A DNA stretch of 62,000 nucleotides. It comes from Chrysomallon squamiferum (taxonomy: Eukaryota; Mollusca; Gastropoda; Neomphalida; Peltospiridae). The notes under the pieces were generated by a model that saw nothing but the letters and a program-made list of their open reading frames with translations, ran no database searches and was not told the DNA's origin. The stretch covers positions 31,241,250 to 31,303,249 of the forward strand of contig CM022671.1 of NCBI GenBank assembly GCA_012295275.1, written 5' to 3'. Both the position numbers and the translations under genes were made by a program. This document shows, in pieces, positions 23,209 to 36,604 of the stretch (positions within the stretch are counted from its first letter, which is position 1; each line of letters begins with the position of its first letter).

Positions 23209-23696
23209 AACATATATGTACGGAACTGATGTGAATGAAAGAAAGGTCAAATGACATATGTCACGAGCAATCTAATACATTTCAAATCTGAATAAAAAGT
23301 ATTGACGTAACTCCTCCCCTTTTCTCCCCCCACTTAAAAAACAGAAGAAAGAAAAGGTGCACGTGAAACATTGTAATACATCATATTTTCATTCATAAAA
23401 ATCATAATGTCATTCATAAAATGTATTAATAAATCATACGACATGCACTATGACTTCTGTCACATAACTCATTTTCATTCATAACATGCAGGCTCTTTAA
23501 GGCTTCATCAGTTATGTGTAATATATATACTGTGTGTATGTGTGTGCGTGTGTATGCAAGTTAGTAACCAACCCCCATAACTATAAAGTTCTTATGAAAA
23601 TGAACACACACACACTCAGACAGAGAGAGACACCGATACATCTATGATTAGAACAATGAATAAATAACAATTACAGCTCTCTAAATGTGGTTCGTT

Positions 23697-23698
<2 letters not shown>

Positions 23699-23764
<66 letters not shown>
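23699..23764. repeat. (CT)n microsatellite
   Basis: A perfect CT array of about 65 bp. It is the reverse complement of the GA arrays on either side. Confidence 0.95.
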
Positions 23765-23769
<5 letters not shown>

Positions 23770-23915
23770 CGATCATCATCCACATGATTAAAGCGTTATA
23801 ATTTATCTAATCATAAATCCGAAAGTCTGTTGAATTACCTTTAGCAACAAACAAACAAATAAAAAGCTTATCTTCACAATTACAGTTTACCATCACTAAT
23901 TTATTTCTCAGATAT

Positions 23916-23918
<3 letters not shown>

Positions 23919-23987
<69 letters not shown>
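23919..23987. repeat. (GA)n microsatellite
   Basis: A perfect GA array of about 69 bp, lying 155 bp from the CT array and in the opposite orientation. Confidence 0.95.
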
Positions 23988-23988
<1 letters not shown>

Positions 23989-24240
23989 GAAAACCAATTA
24001 GCACAGTCCAAATAGATTTTTTTCGTCTGTCTCTGTTTCTTTTGTCGGTGTAGCAATAAACTGGCAGGGTGAAGTATTGCAGACGGTTTTGGGTAACTAA
24101 CGCAATAAACAATGGTGCAATTGACAGAGACGAATATGATCTCCAGGCTTTTGTTTCGATTGTCTCTCGTTAAAGACACATGCCAGTGTGCTCTGAGTTG
24201 CGGGATTAACGAACAAGCAAACAGATAATTCCACTGTGCC

Positions 24241-24904
24241 AATATAATTAACATGCTTTGTTAGTCTAAGAAATCAAGGCCAGATTAGCCAGCTTTGTTT
24301 TAATGTTTAACTTGGAACTGTAAGTTTTGAATACACTTGCTTTTGCAGTTCAAACGTAATCTGTGTTGTTATTTTTTTGTTTCTATTTTCTCTCTCACAC
24401 TTTACCTTTGGTAATGCGAAGAAATAGTCAGAATATATTCTATTTCTTGTTATGTTCTTTCTTTCTTCTTCTTCGTTTATTTATTTATTAAATTATTATT
24501 TTAATTTTTATAAATATTTATTATTGATACATTGATTAATTTACTTCTATTATTATCTGTTTGTTTATTTATTATTATTTTATTTTACTAATTTATTTAT
24601 TTATTTATTTATTTATTTATCATTTTCCCATCCTTTCTTAATAATAAAGTGTATAACAAATATAATTAACATGCTTTGTTAGTCTAAGAAATCAAGGCCA
24701 GATTAACCAACTTTGTTTTAATGTTTAACTTGGAACTGTAAGTTTTGAATACACCTGTTTTTGCAGTTCAAACGTAATCCGTGTTATTATTATTTTTTTT
24801 TATTATTTTTTTTTTTCTCTCTCTCACACTTTACCTTTGGTAATGCCAAGAAATAGTCAGAATATATTCTGTTTCTTGTTATGTTCTTTCTTTCTTCTTC
24901 TTCT

Positions 24905-24935
<31 letters not shown>

Positions 24936-25072
24936 TTTTATAATTATTTTATTTTAACTGATTAATTTACTTTTATTATTATGTTTATTTATTATTTTAT
25001 TTTACTCATTTATTTATTTATTTATTTGTCATTTCCCCATCCTTTCTTAATAATAAAGTATATAACAAATAT
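24241..25072. repeat. Tandem duplication, two copies of about 418 bp
   Basis: 24241-24658 and 24659-25072 align end to end with only scattered substitutions and small differences in the T-rich microsatellite part. Shared landmarks in each copy include aacatgctttgttag, ttgcagttcaaacgtaat, a tct-rich run, and a terminal taataataaagt. No ORF is shared. Confidence 0.93.
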
Positions 25073-25772
25073 GTGATTGCCGCCATTATTTGTAGTTGTG
25101 ACGTCATAGCGTATATCACGGTCCGATTTGCTTTTAAGTTTATTTCAGGGCTGTCAATAACAAAACAACAGCAATAAATAAAATAAAAAATAAATAAATA
25201 ATAAAAAAAAACATATAAAAGAAAACAAATAAAATTAAATAAAAAAAACAAAAAATAAAACAAAATGCTTTTAGTCTCAAGCTATGAAGAGATAAAATAG
25301 GGTTCAAATATTATTATTTTTTTAACATTATTTTACTATGTTTACTTTTAGTAGCCTAAAACAATAATTAAATAATATTAATAAATACTAATTATAATAC
25401 AATACAATATAATATAATGTAATATATATATCAAATAAAATAAATAACTTAATTTATAAATAATTTTCATAATCCACTTCCTGCTTCAACATGTATATTT
25501 TAAAAACAAATGAACACAACAACAAATTAAACTTAGAATGTTTTATTTTCAAACTAAATATGCATTTATATTCAAGACAAAAGCATGTTTTGTTTTTCCA
25601 ACTCTACAGAAAGAGACCCGATACAAAAAAAAATGAAAGGCTAACACGAATAAGCAAATTTATCAATCTAGTATCATGATTACAATGAAAATATTCACAA
25701 ATACACTCAAGAAAAGTGAGAAGTGGAAGAACATGGCAGAAATAGTTTGACAACAAGTAATATGGAATAGAC

Positions 25773-25832
<60 letters not shown>

Positions 25833-25949
25833 GTAATAATAATAACAAAAAAAAAAAATTAATTTGCTTTTGTTGTAACAAATCAATTGTGAAATAACTA
25901 TTTTAATTTTTCATTATGCTACACTTAAATTTGTTAAAAAAAGAAAGAC

Positions 25950-25990
<41 letters not shown>

Positions 25991-26442
25991 CAATTGCAGT
26001 AATTAAATAAAATTTCAAGCAGTTTATTTGGTTTCATCTTTTTTTATTCTTTTATTCTTTTAAAAAAAAAAAAGTTTCTAAGCAAGAAAAATGAAAAAAC
26101 AAAAACAAACTCACCAAACCCACCCCAACAAATTCAGTATAAATAAATAAATAAATAAATAAATGTCTTACATCTTGGATTTCAGTATGATAATGATAAT
26201 CATATATATATATATATATATAATATTAAGTATTCTGCATTTTAAATTTCTGAAATGACAAATTTGAAAACAAAGTATCATGTACACAGATATTCATTTA
26301 TGTGTTATTCCGTAATTCTAGTAATAGAATGGTTCAAGCATGTATTCCATGTACACATCTTATTTTTACAGTTCTGTTCATAACAGAACTGTTTACTACT
26401 TGTTAGTCTTTCTTGTTTCTGTTACAAAAACATTTAACCTCC

Positions 26443-26511
26443 ACTGACAAGATCTGAACCAGCATCCCTTGAAAGGAGACTCTGGTATTTTACAAACTGA
26501 GTTACTTATTT
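26443..26511 (-). mobile_element. Decayed tRNA-like sequence, probable SINE head
   Basis: On the minus strand an A-box-like TAACTCAGTTTGT (26504-26492) is followed, after 31 bases, by a B-box-like GGTTCAGATCT (26460-26450). This is the spacing of a tRNA internal RNA polymerase III promoter. The acceptor and T stems no longer pair, so it is not a functional tRNA. A tRNA-derived SINE remnant or tRNA pseudogene are both possible. Confidence 0.5.
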
Positions 26512-26880
26512 ACTGTATGTGAAAATGTAAACAGAGTAGAGACCCTGTAATAAATAAATAATAATAATGGTTATAATAATAATAATAAAATTCATCAGAA
26601 GACAAAATGCTTGTTTATGACGAACTTATAATATTCGAAAAAAAAAAAGAAGAGAAAAGCAATGGGAGCAAAACGAAAGGATATTAGCTAAAGGCATGGT
26701 TAGTGTTGTCATGTCAAAATACAAGTAAATTTTGAACATCTCAAGATATATCTGAATTGGATGTGTTAAGATATACTTTACCATCATCAGCAAAAGCAAA
26801 TATCTTAAACAATGATCAGATGTTCAACACAGTCATATCAGTCATTAGAAATAGCAATTTGAAAATTTTGGAATATCATC

Positions 26881-26918
<38 letters not shown>

Positions 26919-27652
26919 CAGTTTCAACATATACTAAGACACACTATACAAGATATAATTTTTTTCAAAACAAAATTGATAAATAAGAATAAATACTTAG
27001 TAATTCAAACCAATTTGAAATAACCATTTGGGACACTACATATTTAGACATTAATTAATTAATCAATGTTTAATGTTAAGATTACATTGGTCTTTATGTG
27101 ACTGTGAGGCAAACTTATGAACACACTTACTAAATAAATAAATAAATAATGACTATGCTAATAATAATAATAATAATAATAATAATGTTGTAGCCTTTAA
27201 AATCAATAGACAATCATTATATATATTCAAGAATGTCATATTGTAACAGAAATAAACACAAATTAAAAATAATAATAAAGTAACAAAATGTTGTTATTTA
27301 TTAAGAATAAGGATGCAGACTCCCATGCCCAAAAAGAAAAAAAAAAGAAAAAGAGTTTTAAATGGTACATAGCATGTCACGATGTCATTGTTTTTCATGA
27401 TAAAATTACTGCAGTGATTTGGTTTTGATGCAGTTTTTGGATGTGGTGTTCAAAGGGGAAAAATAAAATCCTAAATTTTGTCAATAATCAGCATTATTGT
27501 TAATATACTGGGAAAAATGGTGAAATAAATATGAAATAAAAAGAATAAAACCTATCAAAAAATAAAAAGCAGTAAAAAAGAAAAGATAATTATTTAATCT
27601 ATCAAAATCAGTAATAAAAATATAAATAAAATATGATCAATACTAATAATTT

Positions 27653-27657
<5 letters not shown>

Positions 27658-27723
<66 letters not shown>
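27658..27723. repeat. (GA)n microsatellite
   Basis: A perfect GA array of about 66 bp. Confidence 0.95.
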
Positions 27724-27728
<5 letters not shown>

Positions 27729-29299
27729 GTGAGTGGTTTATGCAAGCACAATTTTACATTTGAATACCTCACAACAAGAAACTTTACACTTCAAATTAAT
27801 ATTAATAATAATCCTAAATTTAATAAAAATAGCAACAGAAGGAGAACAAATAATAATAATAAAGAAAAACATTAATATGTACAATTTTTTCATAATGTAA
27901 TTTTAATTAACATACATTAACAATAACTATTATACTTAACAATGTCAACAGTGTAATTTTTTTTTTTTTTTTTTTACAAAACAATATTGACAATAGATCA
28001 TCAGTATATAGGTAAAAATAATTTGCATATATGTCAAGAAATTTTTAGTTCAACACTAACAGCTGAACGTGGATGATTTTATTTTATTAATCAGAAGAAA
28101 AAGAAATCCAATGAACTTAAAGAAAAAAAAAAAAAATTTTTTTTTGAAAGTTTTCCAACCAATTTTCTTTAATTCATATTTTAAGAAGAAAAAGAACAAA
28201 AGAGGAAGTATTTAATGGAAAGATTACAATTACTTAAAGTCATGCTATTTAAGAAATACCAAAGTTTCACATGAATGATAATGATATTTTAACAGGTTTT
28301 CTGGTAATAACAGATACAGAATTAGTTAAACAACACCAGTAAATTAAAAAAAAAAAAGAAAAAAAGTTGCCACCCTTCTAATTCTGTTTTTTTGTTTTCT
28401 GGGGGGGTTTAAAAAATAAGTCGAGTGTGGGTTGCTCTCATTAATTATCAAGGAGAGTTTTTTTTTTTTTTTAGAAAAGAAGGATAAAGAATTAAAGGTG
28501 AGATGCATAATTATTTATTCTTCTCTAATATCTACTTTTTTGCAACTAGAATGATTATGCACCTTAAAAATAAATATTTATTGATGCAGTGTCATATTGT
28601 GCAATAATTCAGCCAAATAACCACTGACCAAAGAGCAACACTTAGTATCAAAACACAATCATATTAATTTAAAAAAACAACAATAATAATAATAATAATA
28701 AATCAAATACTATAATATTCCTGAAATTATTGGCTTGCTTTTTTTAAAAACTATTTTAACCTTTTTTTTTTGAAAAAAAAAAAAATAAAAAAAATCGTGT
28801 TAACCTGGAAGAAAAAACAAACTCAAATTATAAATAAAACTGAAGCTGTAAGCAAGAAAACAAAAAAGTTACAGAAAAAGAAAAGAAAAGAAATGAAAGA
28901 AGGAAGGATAAAAACGAAGAAAAATATTTAAAAAATAAATAAATAATAGAAAACAGAATCGAATACATTATTAATAAATAAATGAAAGATAATCTTCACC
29001 AAAAAAAAAAAATAAGAAAAGAAAAAAAGAATTATGCTTGGGAACAACACAATTCTGTACTAACATATCTAAGAAAACAAAACAAACTAAACAACAAATC
29101 ATTATTATTCACATCATCAGGCTAAGGATACAGTATTTTAATGAACACATACCAATATTAATGAACATGATGTAAAAGACTAACAAACAGAATGCATTCA
29201 ATTACATATGGAAAGCTGGAAAATACAAAAAAAATATTTTCTTTCTAAACTTCTCTGAAATATTCTGTAAACATTTCCAAGTTAATATGACCAACGTAT

Positions 29300-29960
29300 C
29301 TGCAATCAGTTTTTGACAATGCAGTATCATCATACAATATTCCCTGTTATTCATAACAGATTTCCGCGAATACAGTATCATACAGTATCCTGCCCCCCCC
29401 ATTACCAATGTTTTTGAGAATGTATCATCATACAGCATTTGGTTAATAACAGGTTTCTTGAAAATGTAGTATCATCAGTCATGGTTTTCCCCATCATTAG
29501 TCTTTTTGAAGAAGTATCATCACAGAATATTCCCTATTAATAACAGGTTTCAATATTCCCTGTTATTAATAATAGGTTTCTAAGAATATAGTATCATACA
29601 ATATTCCCTGTTATTATTAATAGGTTTCATAAAAAATGAAGTATCATTATCATACAATATTCCCTGTTATTATTAATAGGTTTCATTAAAAATGAAGTAT
29701 CATTATCATACAAAATTCCCTCTTATTATTAATAGGTTTCTGAAAATGTAGCATCATCATACTGCATTCCCGTTATTAATGCACTGTTTGACAATCTATT
29801 ATCAAAATGTTATTAGTAACACATTTATGAAAATGTTGTACCATCATACAATATTGCCAGTTATTAACAAGCTTTTAGAGATTCGAGTTTTGTTAGTAAC
29901 AGCAAGATTTTGAAAATACAGCATTGTTATACAACATTTACCAAGCAATAACCTATTCTT
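29300..29960. repeat. Degenerate minisatellite, units of about 50-70 bp
   Basis: About ten copies of a unit built from four blocks in order: tattccctgttatta, ataggtttc, an A-rich linker, and gtatcat(cat)aca. The three central copies (about 29560-29740) are very similar; outer copies diverge and vary in length. No reading frame is maintained. Confidence 0.85.
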
Positions 29961-30402
29961 AACAACACAGTGTCATAATTCAATTGGTTAACCCTATTTG
30001 TGCGTGGTTGCCATTTTCACCACAACCAAAACTCAACAGTCCAAGGAACAGCTCTTAATTTCTTTTGCCAGTTTAAACAGAACAGCTTCTCACACAGAGC
30101 ATTCTTCAACTTGATACTCAAGATGCTTTTACAGCTTTACAGATACAGATAACAAATACAGTCAGATTAAACACAAGTTTTTTTTTTAAAATCTGTATAA
30201 TGTAATGGCTATATGGAACTAGTTCAATTTTTGACAGATACGAACAAATTAAAAGTTACTGTCGTGGACAATTTAAAAATGCTATTTTAAATTGTAAGAT
30301 GACTGAAATTTATAGATTTATCTCCTGAAAAGCAAAAGCAAAAACAAGACTGAAAATTCACAAAACATTTAGACAGTTTGTTCATATTTTATGAACTGAA
30401 GG

Positions 30403-30463
<61 letters not shown>
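30403..30463. repeat. (TTA)n array followed by (ATC)n
   Basis: About 20 TTA units, followed after a few bases by seven ATC units (30469-30489). Confidence 0.9.
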
Positions 30464-31191
30464 GTCTTCATCATCATCATCATCATCATGAATGTAAACA
30501 AATTATTTTTACAAAAATTAAAATTAAGGTTACTGTTTTATTAGTAGTAATTTTATTTTTATTTTTAAATTTATTATTATTCCAATTGTTCAACTATTTA
30601 CGCAGTGTTTTATTTAATTAATAAATCTATAACATTAACAATTAATTAGGTTAATTAAACAGAAGTCAGTATTATTACTACTGATTAAATTACTTCTATC
30701 TTTAATTTTAATGCATTATTACTTTTATTATTTTTTTAATTATTATCTTTTAATTAAAAGATAAATGAAATTTTAATTATATAATAGCTTTGCTCTTGAG
30801 TATCAAAGTCAAATTAAGCTTCATTAATATCGAATTATTTTCATTTGAGAAATTTATAAATTTAAAACTATTATTCTTAGTTTGAATGTAACAGACCTAT
30901 TAAATTCTATAGACTGCATTTTCTTTCCATTTGTTAGATGAAAATTTTAAAAATGATTATTATTAATAATTATTTTCTTTTAACAAAAAAAAAAAAAGCA
31001 AATAGGAAAAGAAAAAAAAAGGATAAATTCAGCAGACTTTACAACACTAAATTAAAACTACATAAATATGCTTAATCATTTTTTTTTTTTTTTTTTGTAT
31101 ATATATACTTTTTGTTTGTTGTTGGTGGTTGGTTACTTTGAAAAGGGAAATTATTTATTTATTTTTTTATAAAAATAAACTGAAGTCTATG

Positions 31192-31415
31192 TTAGCTGTT
31201 AGTTTCGAGCATATTCATTTGGTTACTATCGACACTACTGGAGGCTGTTGGCGACGTCTCACATGTAGACAACGGCACTGCAGCATTTTTCTTCAAGCTG
31301 TCGAGATACTCGTGTTCAGACTGAGCAATGACCTGCGCTAAAATCTCATCCTCATCCCAACCTGAAATACAGTAATAATAATAATAATAATAACAATAAT
31401 AATAATAATAATAAC

Positions 31416-31447
<32 letters not shown>

Positions 31448-34306
31448 CAACAATAATAAGAATAATAATAACAACAATAATAATAGCAAATAAAATAATA
31501 ATAATAATAGCAATAAAAACAACAATAATAATAATAATAACAACAACAACAACAACAACAATAATAATAATAATAGCAACAATAATAATAATAGTAATAA
31601 TAATAATGATGATAATAATTAGTGATGCTGGCAGTAGTAGTAGTAGTAGTAGTAGTAACAATAATAACATAATGATCATAATAGTTGTACTTGAGGTGCT
31701 GGTAACAACACTGTAGGTATAATTAGTAGCAAGTAATAACAATAATAACAAACATTTTGAAAAATAAAATGAACTGAAAAGAAATGAAATAAAATTCTGA
31801 AATGACCAAACACTAAAAGAAATAATAAAATAAAAAAATGAAATAAAAATAATATAAATATATATATATATTTTAAAAAATAACAGTAAGAGCAAAAGCA
31901 AACACTACAATAACATATTATTTAAGCATGTAACTAGGTGTCATTTCCAGTGTCAAAATTATTAATTTTAATAAACTGAACAAAATGCCCAAATTATTAT
32001 TACTTAGATAATCCTGTTTTTAATCATTATTTTTTTCTTAACATTTTCAATAATCTTGAAACTAAGAGAAACAGCATAATTACAAATGGTTACAAGTTAT
32101 GTATGTCAGCCAAAGAAATAAAAGCAATCAATAATTTGTACCACCACAGCAACACACTGTACTTTAAGTGACACAAAAAAATAATCACACTGAGGTTGTA
32201 TTAAAAAGAAATTCGAAATAAATAAGTTAAAAGCTGATGTATATCCTATACACAAGCAATGAAATCAATATTTTATGAAAGGTTTATTGATTAAAAATAA
32301 TTTCATTTTCAAAGTCAACAGAAAACAAACACACTGTATTGTAGTTGAGTGTATCAGCCAGAACTTAATAATGTATTATTTAGAAAAATAGTGACATCTG
32401 TATTAATTTTTCTTTATTTAAAAAAAAAAAAGAAAAAAAAAAAGATAAAAAATACATACACTGAATGACAGATTTTGATAGTGGCAAAAAACAACAACAA
32501 GACAACAAAAACTAAAAGAAAAGTTTTCAATATTCTTATTCTTCTTCTAGAACATTCTTTTCCTGCAACATTTTTTTGAATGGATGGGATGAATGTGACA
32601 GACCAACTGGAAGTAACAGATGGATGGACTGATTTAATGATTAAATAGAAGGACCTGATTAACTGATGGACAAATGAAATGAGCTGGCAACTGTAAGGCT
32701 AGATAAGAAAAAAAAAAAAAAAACCAGATGGGTAGAAACTGGGAAGAACATATGACTAAATATATAAATCCTGATTTTTGTAACATTCAAGGTTCTGGAA
32801 AAAACTTTCACCTTGATTTAATGGAGATGACAACAGATGATTATTTACGGTAGTAGCGTTCAGTATGATTTGTATAAGATCCTTTTTCTAAAAACAATAT
32901 TACTAATTGTAAATATGGTGCCCGTGTAATATTATATACTATTTACTGGTATCAGCATGTTAGGTGTAAAGTAAATTAGTTTTACTTACTGTATGGGGCA
33001 ATGTGGTTCATTAAGGAAGCAGTTTCCTCAAAGCCACCCACCGCGCCTTCTGGTCCCACAGGAATATCTGCCACACTTGGCACCAGAGACAATATGTCGG
33101 CTGAGTTAGACGTAGAACAACCTGGTTGTCATAGAAACAAAACATTTAAGTAAATATGGCATACAACAACAACAAATCGATTCTTGTGTAAAAAAACAGT
33201 AAAAACATAATGAAGACTTGAATGCAGAAAAAAAAAAAAAGAGAAAATATCTGCAGCAATTCCTTCAGCTACTGCTATCAGTTAGCAGAATGTTAGTCTT
33301 TTATGTCATCCTTCTCAATGGCTGGAAAGTATACGGCCAAGCCTTCAATACGTCATGTATGATGCAACAACAGCAACTGGGCAAAAAAACACTGTATAAA
33401 TATTTTTTGTCTATGCATTTAAGGAAAAGTTCTGTAAACAGCTTTTTAAAATTTATTTTTTTAAATTCAGATCATGATTTTGAAAAGAAAAAGGGACAAA
33501 ACTAAATCGAACCTGCAGTGGGTCCACAAGGACTTGATGCCTTGGTCGCTCCGGAATCAGATGCATCCATACGCTGGGGGCTGTTCTGATCAGAACTCTG
33601 ACCATTTCTCAGGCGTGGCGACCTCCCTCCTCCCCGTGCCTCTGGGGACCCCGCCCCATCAAAAGAAGTGTGGGTGTAGTCACTGGAGGAACTGCACGTG
33701 GCACTGGCTGATCGAGCCTGAAGATAAACACAAAAATAATCATTATTAAAAAAAACCCACAACTTTACTGATAATCTTTCTTGTTATCTTTTGGTTTAGA
33801 AAGGTTAATTAGGCAGTTGTGTTTTACATTTTATAAACCAACCACAATTACAATCCAGATAAACCAATGGCTGTTAGCAACCAGCTATGAGTCGTAGTCT
33901 TGTCTCACACTGAAAAAGAAAACATTGGCCACAACTCCATGCATGAACCTGCTCAACGATTATCTGCGCTGATTAAAGCAGTAAGTGATGATTTACATTA
34001 ACCTGCCTGTACTCAGACACACACACAAACCTGAGTGTTCAATAACCTGGGTAAGACCTGCTGTTAACAAAGAAACGACTGTACTGAATGGAGGAACTGG
34101 TACGTACCGAGCCCTGTCTCTTTGCTTGTTTCTCCTGTTCTTTCAGCCACTGCAAGTACGACTCTCTGGCCACCTGCTCCTCAATGGTGTCCTGGGTGAG
34201 CTCCCAGTCCGTCTCTCTCAGCTTGTCTTCAAGCATCGCTTTCTCCAGCTGGAAGTTCTCGGACTGTTTGACAGCGTCCTTCATCAAGTTCTTCTCAGCG
34301 AGCTGA

Positions 34307-34337
<31 letters not shown>

Positions 34338-36568
34338 TATACACACACACACATACATACATACAAGTAAAAAATACTCTGACTTGTTTGTTACGTATAG
34401 TTTTGAATAGATCAGCAAATAAATAAATTACGTATTTTTATATAATTAGTCAGATGCAGAAAAATAATTTTGCTAAATTTGCTAAACAAACAATTAATGT
34501 ATTATGTTTTAAAAAAAGTTTTATTCTTCTTCTATTTTTCTTTTTTTTCACTTAAAGCAGTGAATTACTGGTTCAAAAAACAACAACAACAACAACACTT
34601 GTCTTGAACATCAAGATGGTACTTTCTAGAAACACTGCCAATTGTTTTTGTTGTTTGTAAATATGCAAAAAACAAAAAAAAAACAATAGATTTTCAAAAC
34701 ACCTACTCCTGGTTGCAGTCCAGGTAAACCTAGCCCCACACCAATGGTTGCTTTGTATGGGTCAATCACAGAGTTGTAGTGGACACTTCCATGGTAACTC
34801 ACTCGCATCGGCTCATTGTCTGTTTTGTAAGCACCATGGAAAGTATTTATAGGCTCTAGAAAAGAAAAAACATTTAAATTTTATAAATTAAAAATTACTG
34901 CCTTGATAACATTACACTTATTAATAAAAAAAAAAAATAATAATAAAAATAGAGGTTCTAGAAATAATATAAAATAATACACAATCAATGGTATTTATAG
35001 GACACTCAAGAATACATATATATATATATATATAATTTAAATGTTTTAATATTAGAGGTTATTGTTTTGATATACTGGCTCTAAAAATAAAACATGAAAA
35101 GTAGTTGTAGGTTCTATAAAAAAAAACCAAAAAAAACACTGACAATATTAAAAGAATATTTTACTAGAAATGAGTACTGATCAGCTTTATGAACAAAAAG
35201 AATATTTTATAAAATTACTTAAAATATTTTTTGACTCTTTATTAATCATGCACAAATCATTTACCTGTTCAAATTTATTTTTAAAAAATGCAACAAAAAA
35301 AAATCATACCTTGATAAAACAAGTATATTATGATTTTCAAGAAAAGAAAATTAAATATATTATGCTCAAGTCCAACAAAGTTTATAATTAGATAATGCAT
35401 TTGTGGACTTTAAACAAAACAGTGTTTGTCAGTATTACTTACCTATACTATACTGGTAAACTTCTATTGGTCGGTTGAAAAGTTCAGCCATAGCTTGCAT
35501 TTCTAAATTGTTACCATGGCAACTTTCCATACGTTTTCGATTCAAATATGTTTTAAAATCTTCGGTCACATATTGCGAAAAGAATTCTGGATTCTTGGCC
35601 TTAAAAGAAGAAAAATGACAAAGACACCAAGATTAATTTTGATCGGATGCATACATGATAAAAGAAAAAATGTAGTTGTATATATCATATATGTTACATT
35701 TTTTCTGATATATAAATAATAAAACAGATTCTGCATTACACTTTAAAAATTTAAATTCTTCTCCATTTTACAGACAATTCAAAACTACACACACACACAC
35801 ACATATAATGTATATAATTATATAAAAGAAAGAAAACGAAGAAAAAAAAACCTGATAATTGACAGTCAGTTATTATTTAACTCTTCCAATTATTCTTGAA
35901 GCTTCTGTGAAAATCCTTATTAGAGACCATTCTGTTTATTATGAATTTTTTTTTTTTTTTTCTGGATTTAAATATTTTTTTAAAAATATTATTTTTTCTT
36001 TTTAAATAACAGAATAATAGTTGCTTTACAGGACTGCTTTACTCAGATGCTTGTATTCCCATTTTCTAATTCTTCAGTATGTGATACACATTTTCTCACA
36101 CTTACCATATAGTCAATACAGTTTTTTCTGACCACAGAATGCATCTCTTGGTCTCCATACACTTGGTCAGCTGTGTTCAAAAATAAAATGAACAAAATGA
36201 ACAAATAGCCATCGCTATATTAAAGTATCTCATTTAATTCTTTTGCTTTTTTTCAACGAAATCTCCATATAGTGAAAAAAAAGAAATGACCCCTTGCAAG
36301 CTTTAACAGTGGAGAAGGAAAAATAAATAAAAAATAAAAAAATGATTTTCTGTAAAACAGAAAAGCTTATAAATATTACGTTGCTACTAGCATTGTAAAT
36401 GCTGCATTTCCTTATAAATACTGAAGTATAAGTGAAAAAGATTTACAACATCTTTACTTCAAATAATATAAAATTTTACCATATACTAGTTATCTATGAC
36501 AAAACTGACAGTATTTATGATGAAGTAAATAGGAACAAAGGGAGAAAAGATTGTAAAAAAAACCCCAC

Positions 36569-36604
<36 letters not shown>

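Larger units (their letters stand above)
22940..31190. other. Long AT-rich, repeat-dense gene-free region
   Basis: No exon is recognised in 8 kb. Contents include TG (23020-23052), GA and CT arrays, a 418-bp tandem duplication (24241-25072), many AAT/TTA arrays (25772-25830, 25948-25990, 26879-26918, 30403-30463), a GA array (27658-27723), a perfect 11-bp hairpin (26368-26392), a decayed tRNA-like sequence (26443-26511, minus) and a degenerate minisatellite (29300-29960). The right end, next to the OTUD5 stop at 31192, is presumably OTUD5 3' UTR. Confidence 0.7.

Noticed and set aside
31338-31901. 187-codon Ile/Leu/Val-rich ORF
   Set aside because: The composition comes from the AAT/AAC microsatellite; it spans an OTUD5 intron and exon boundary.
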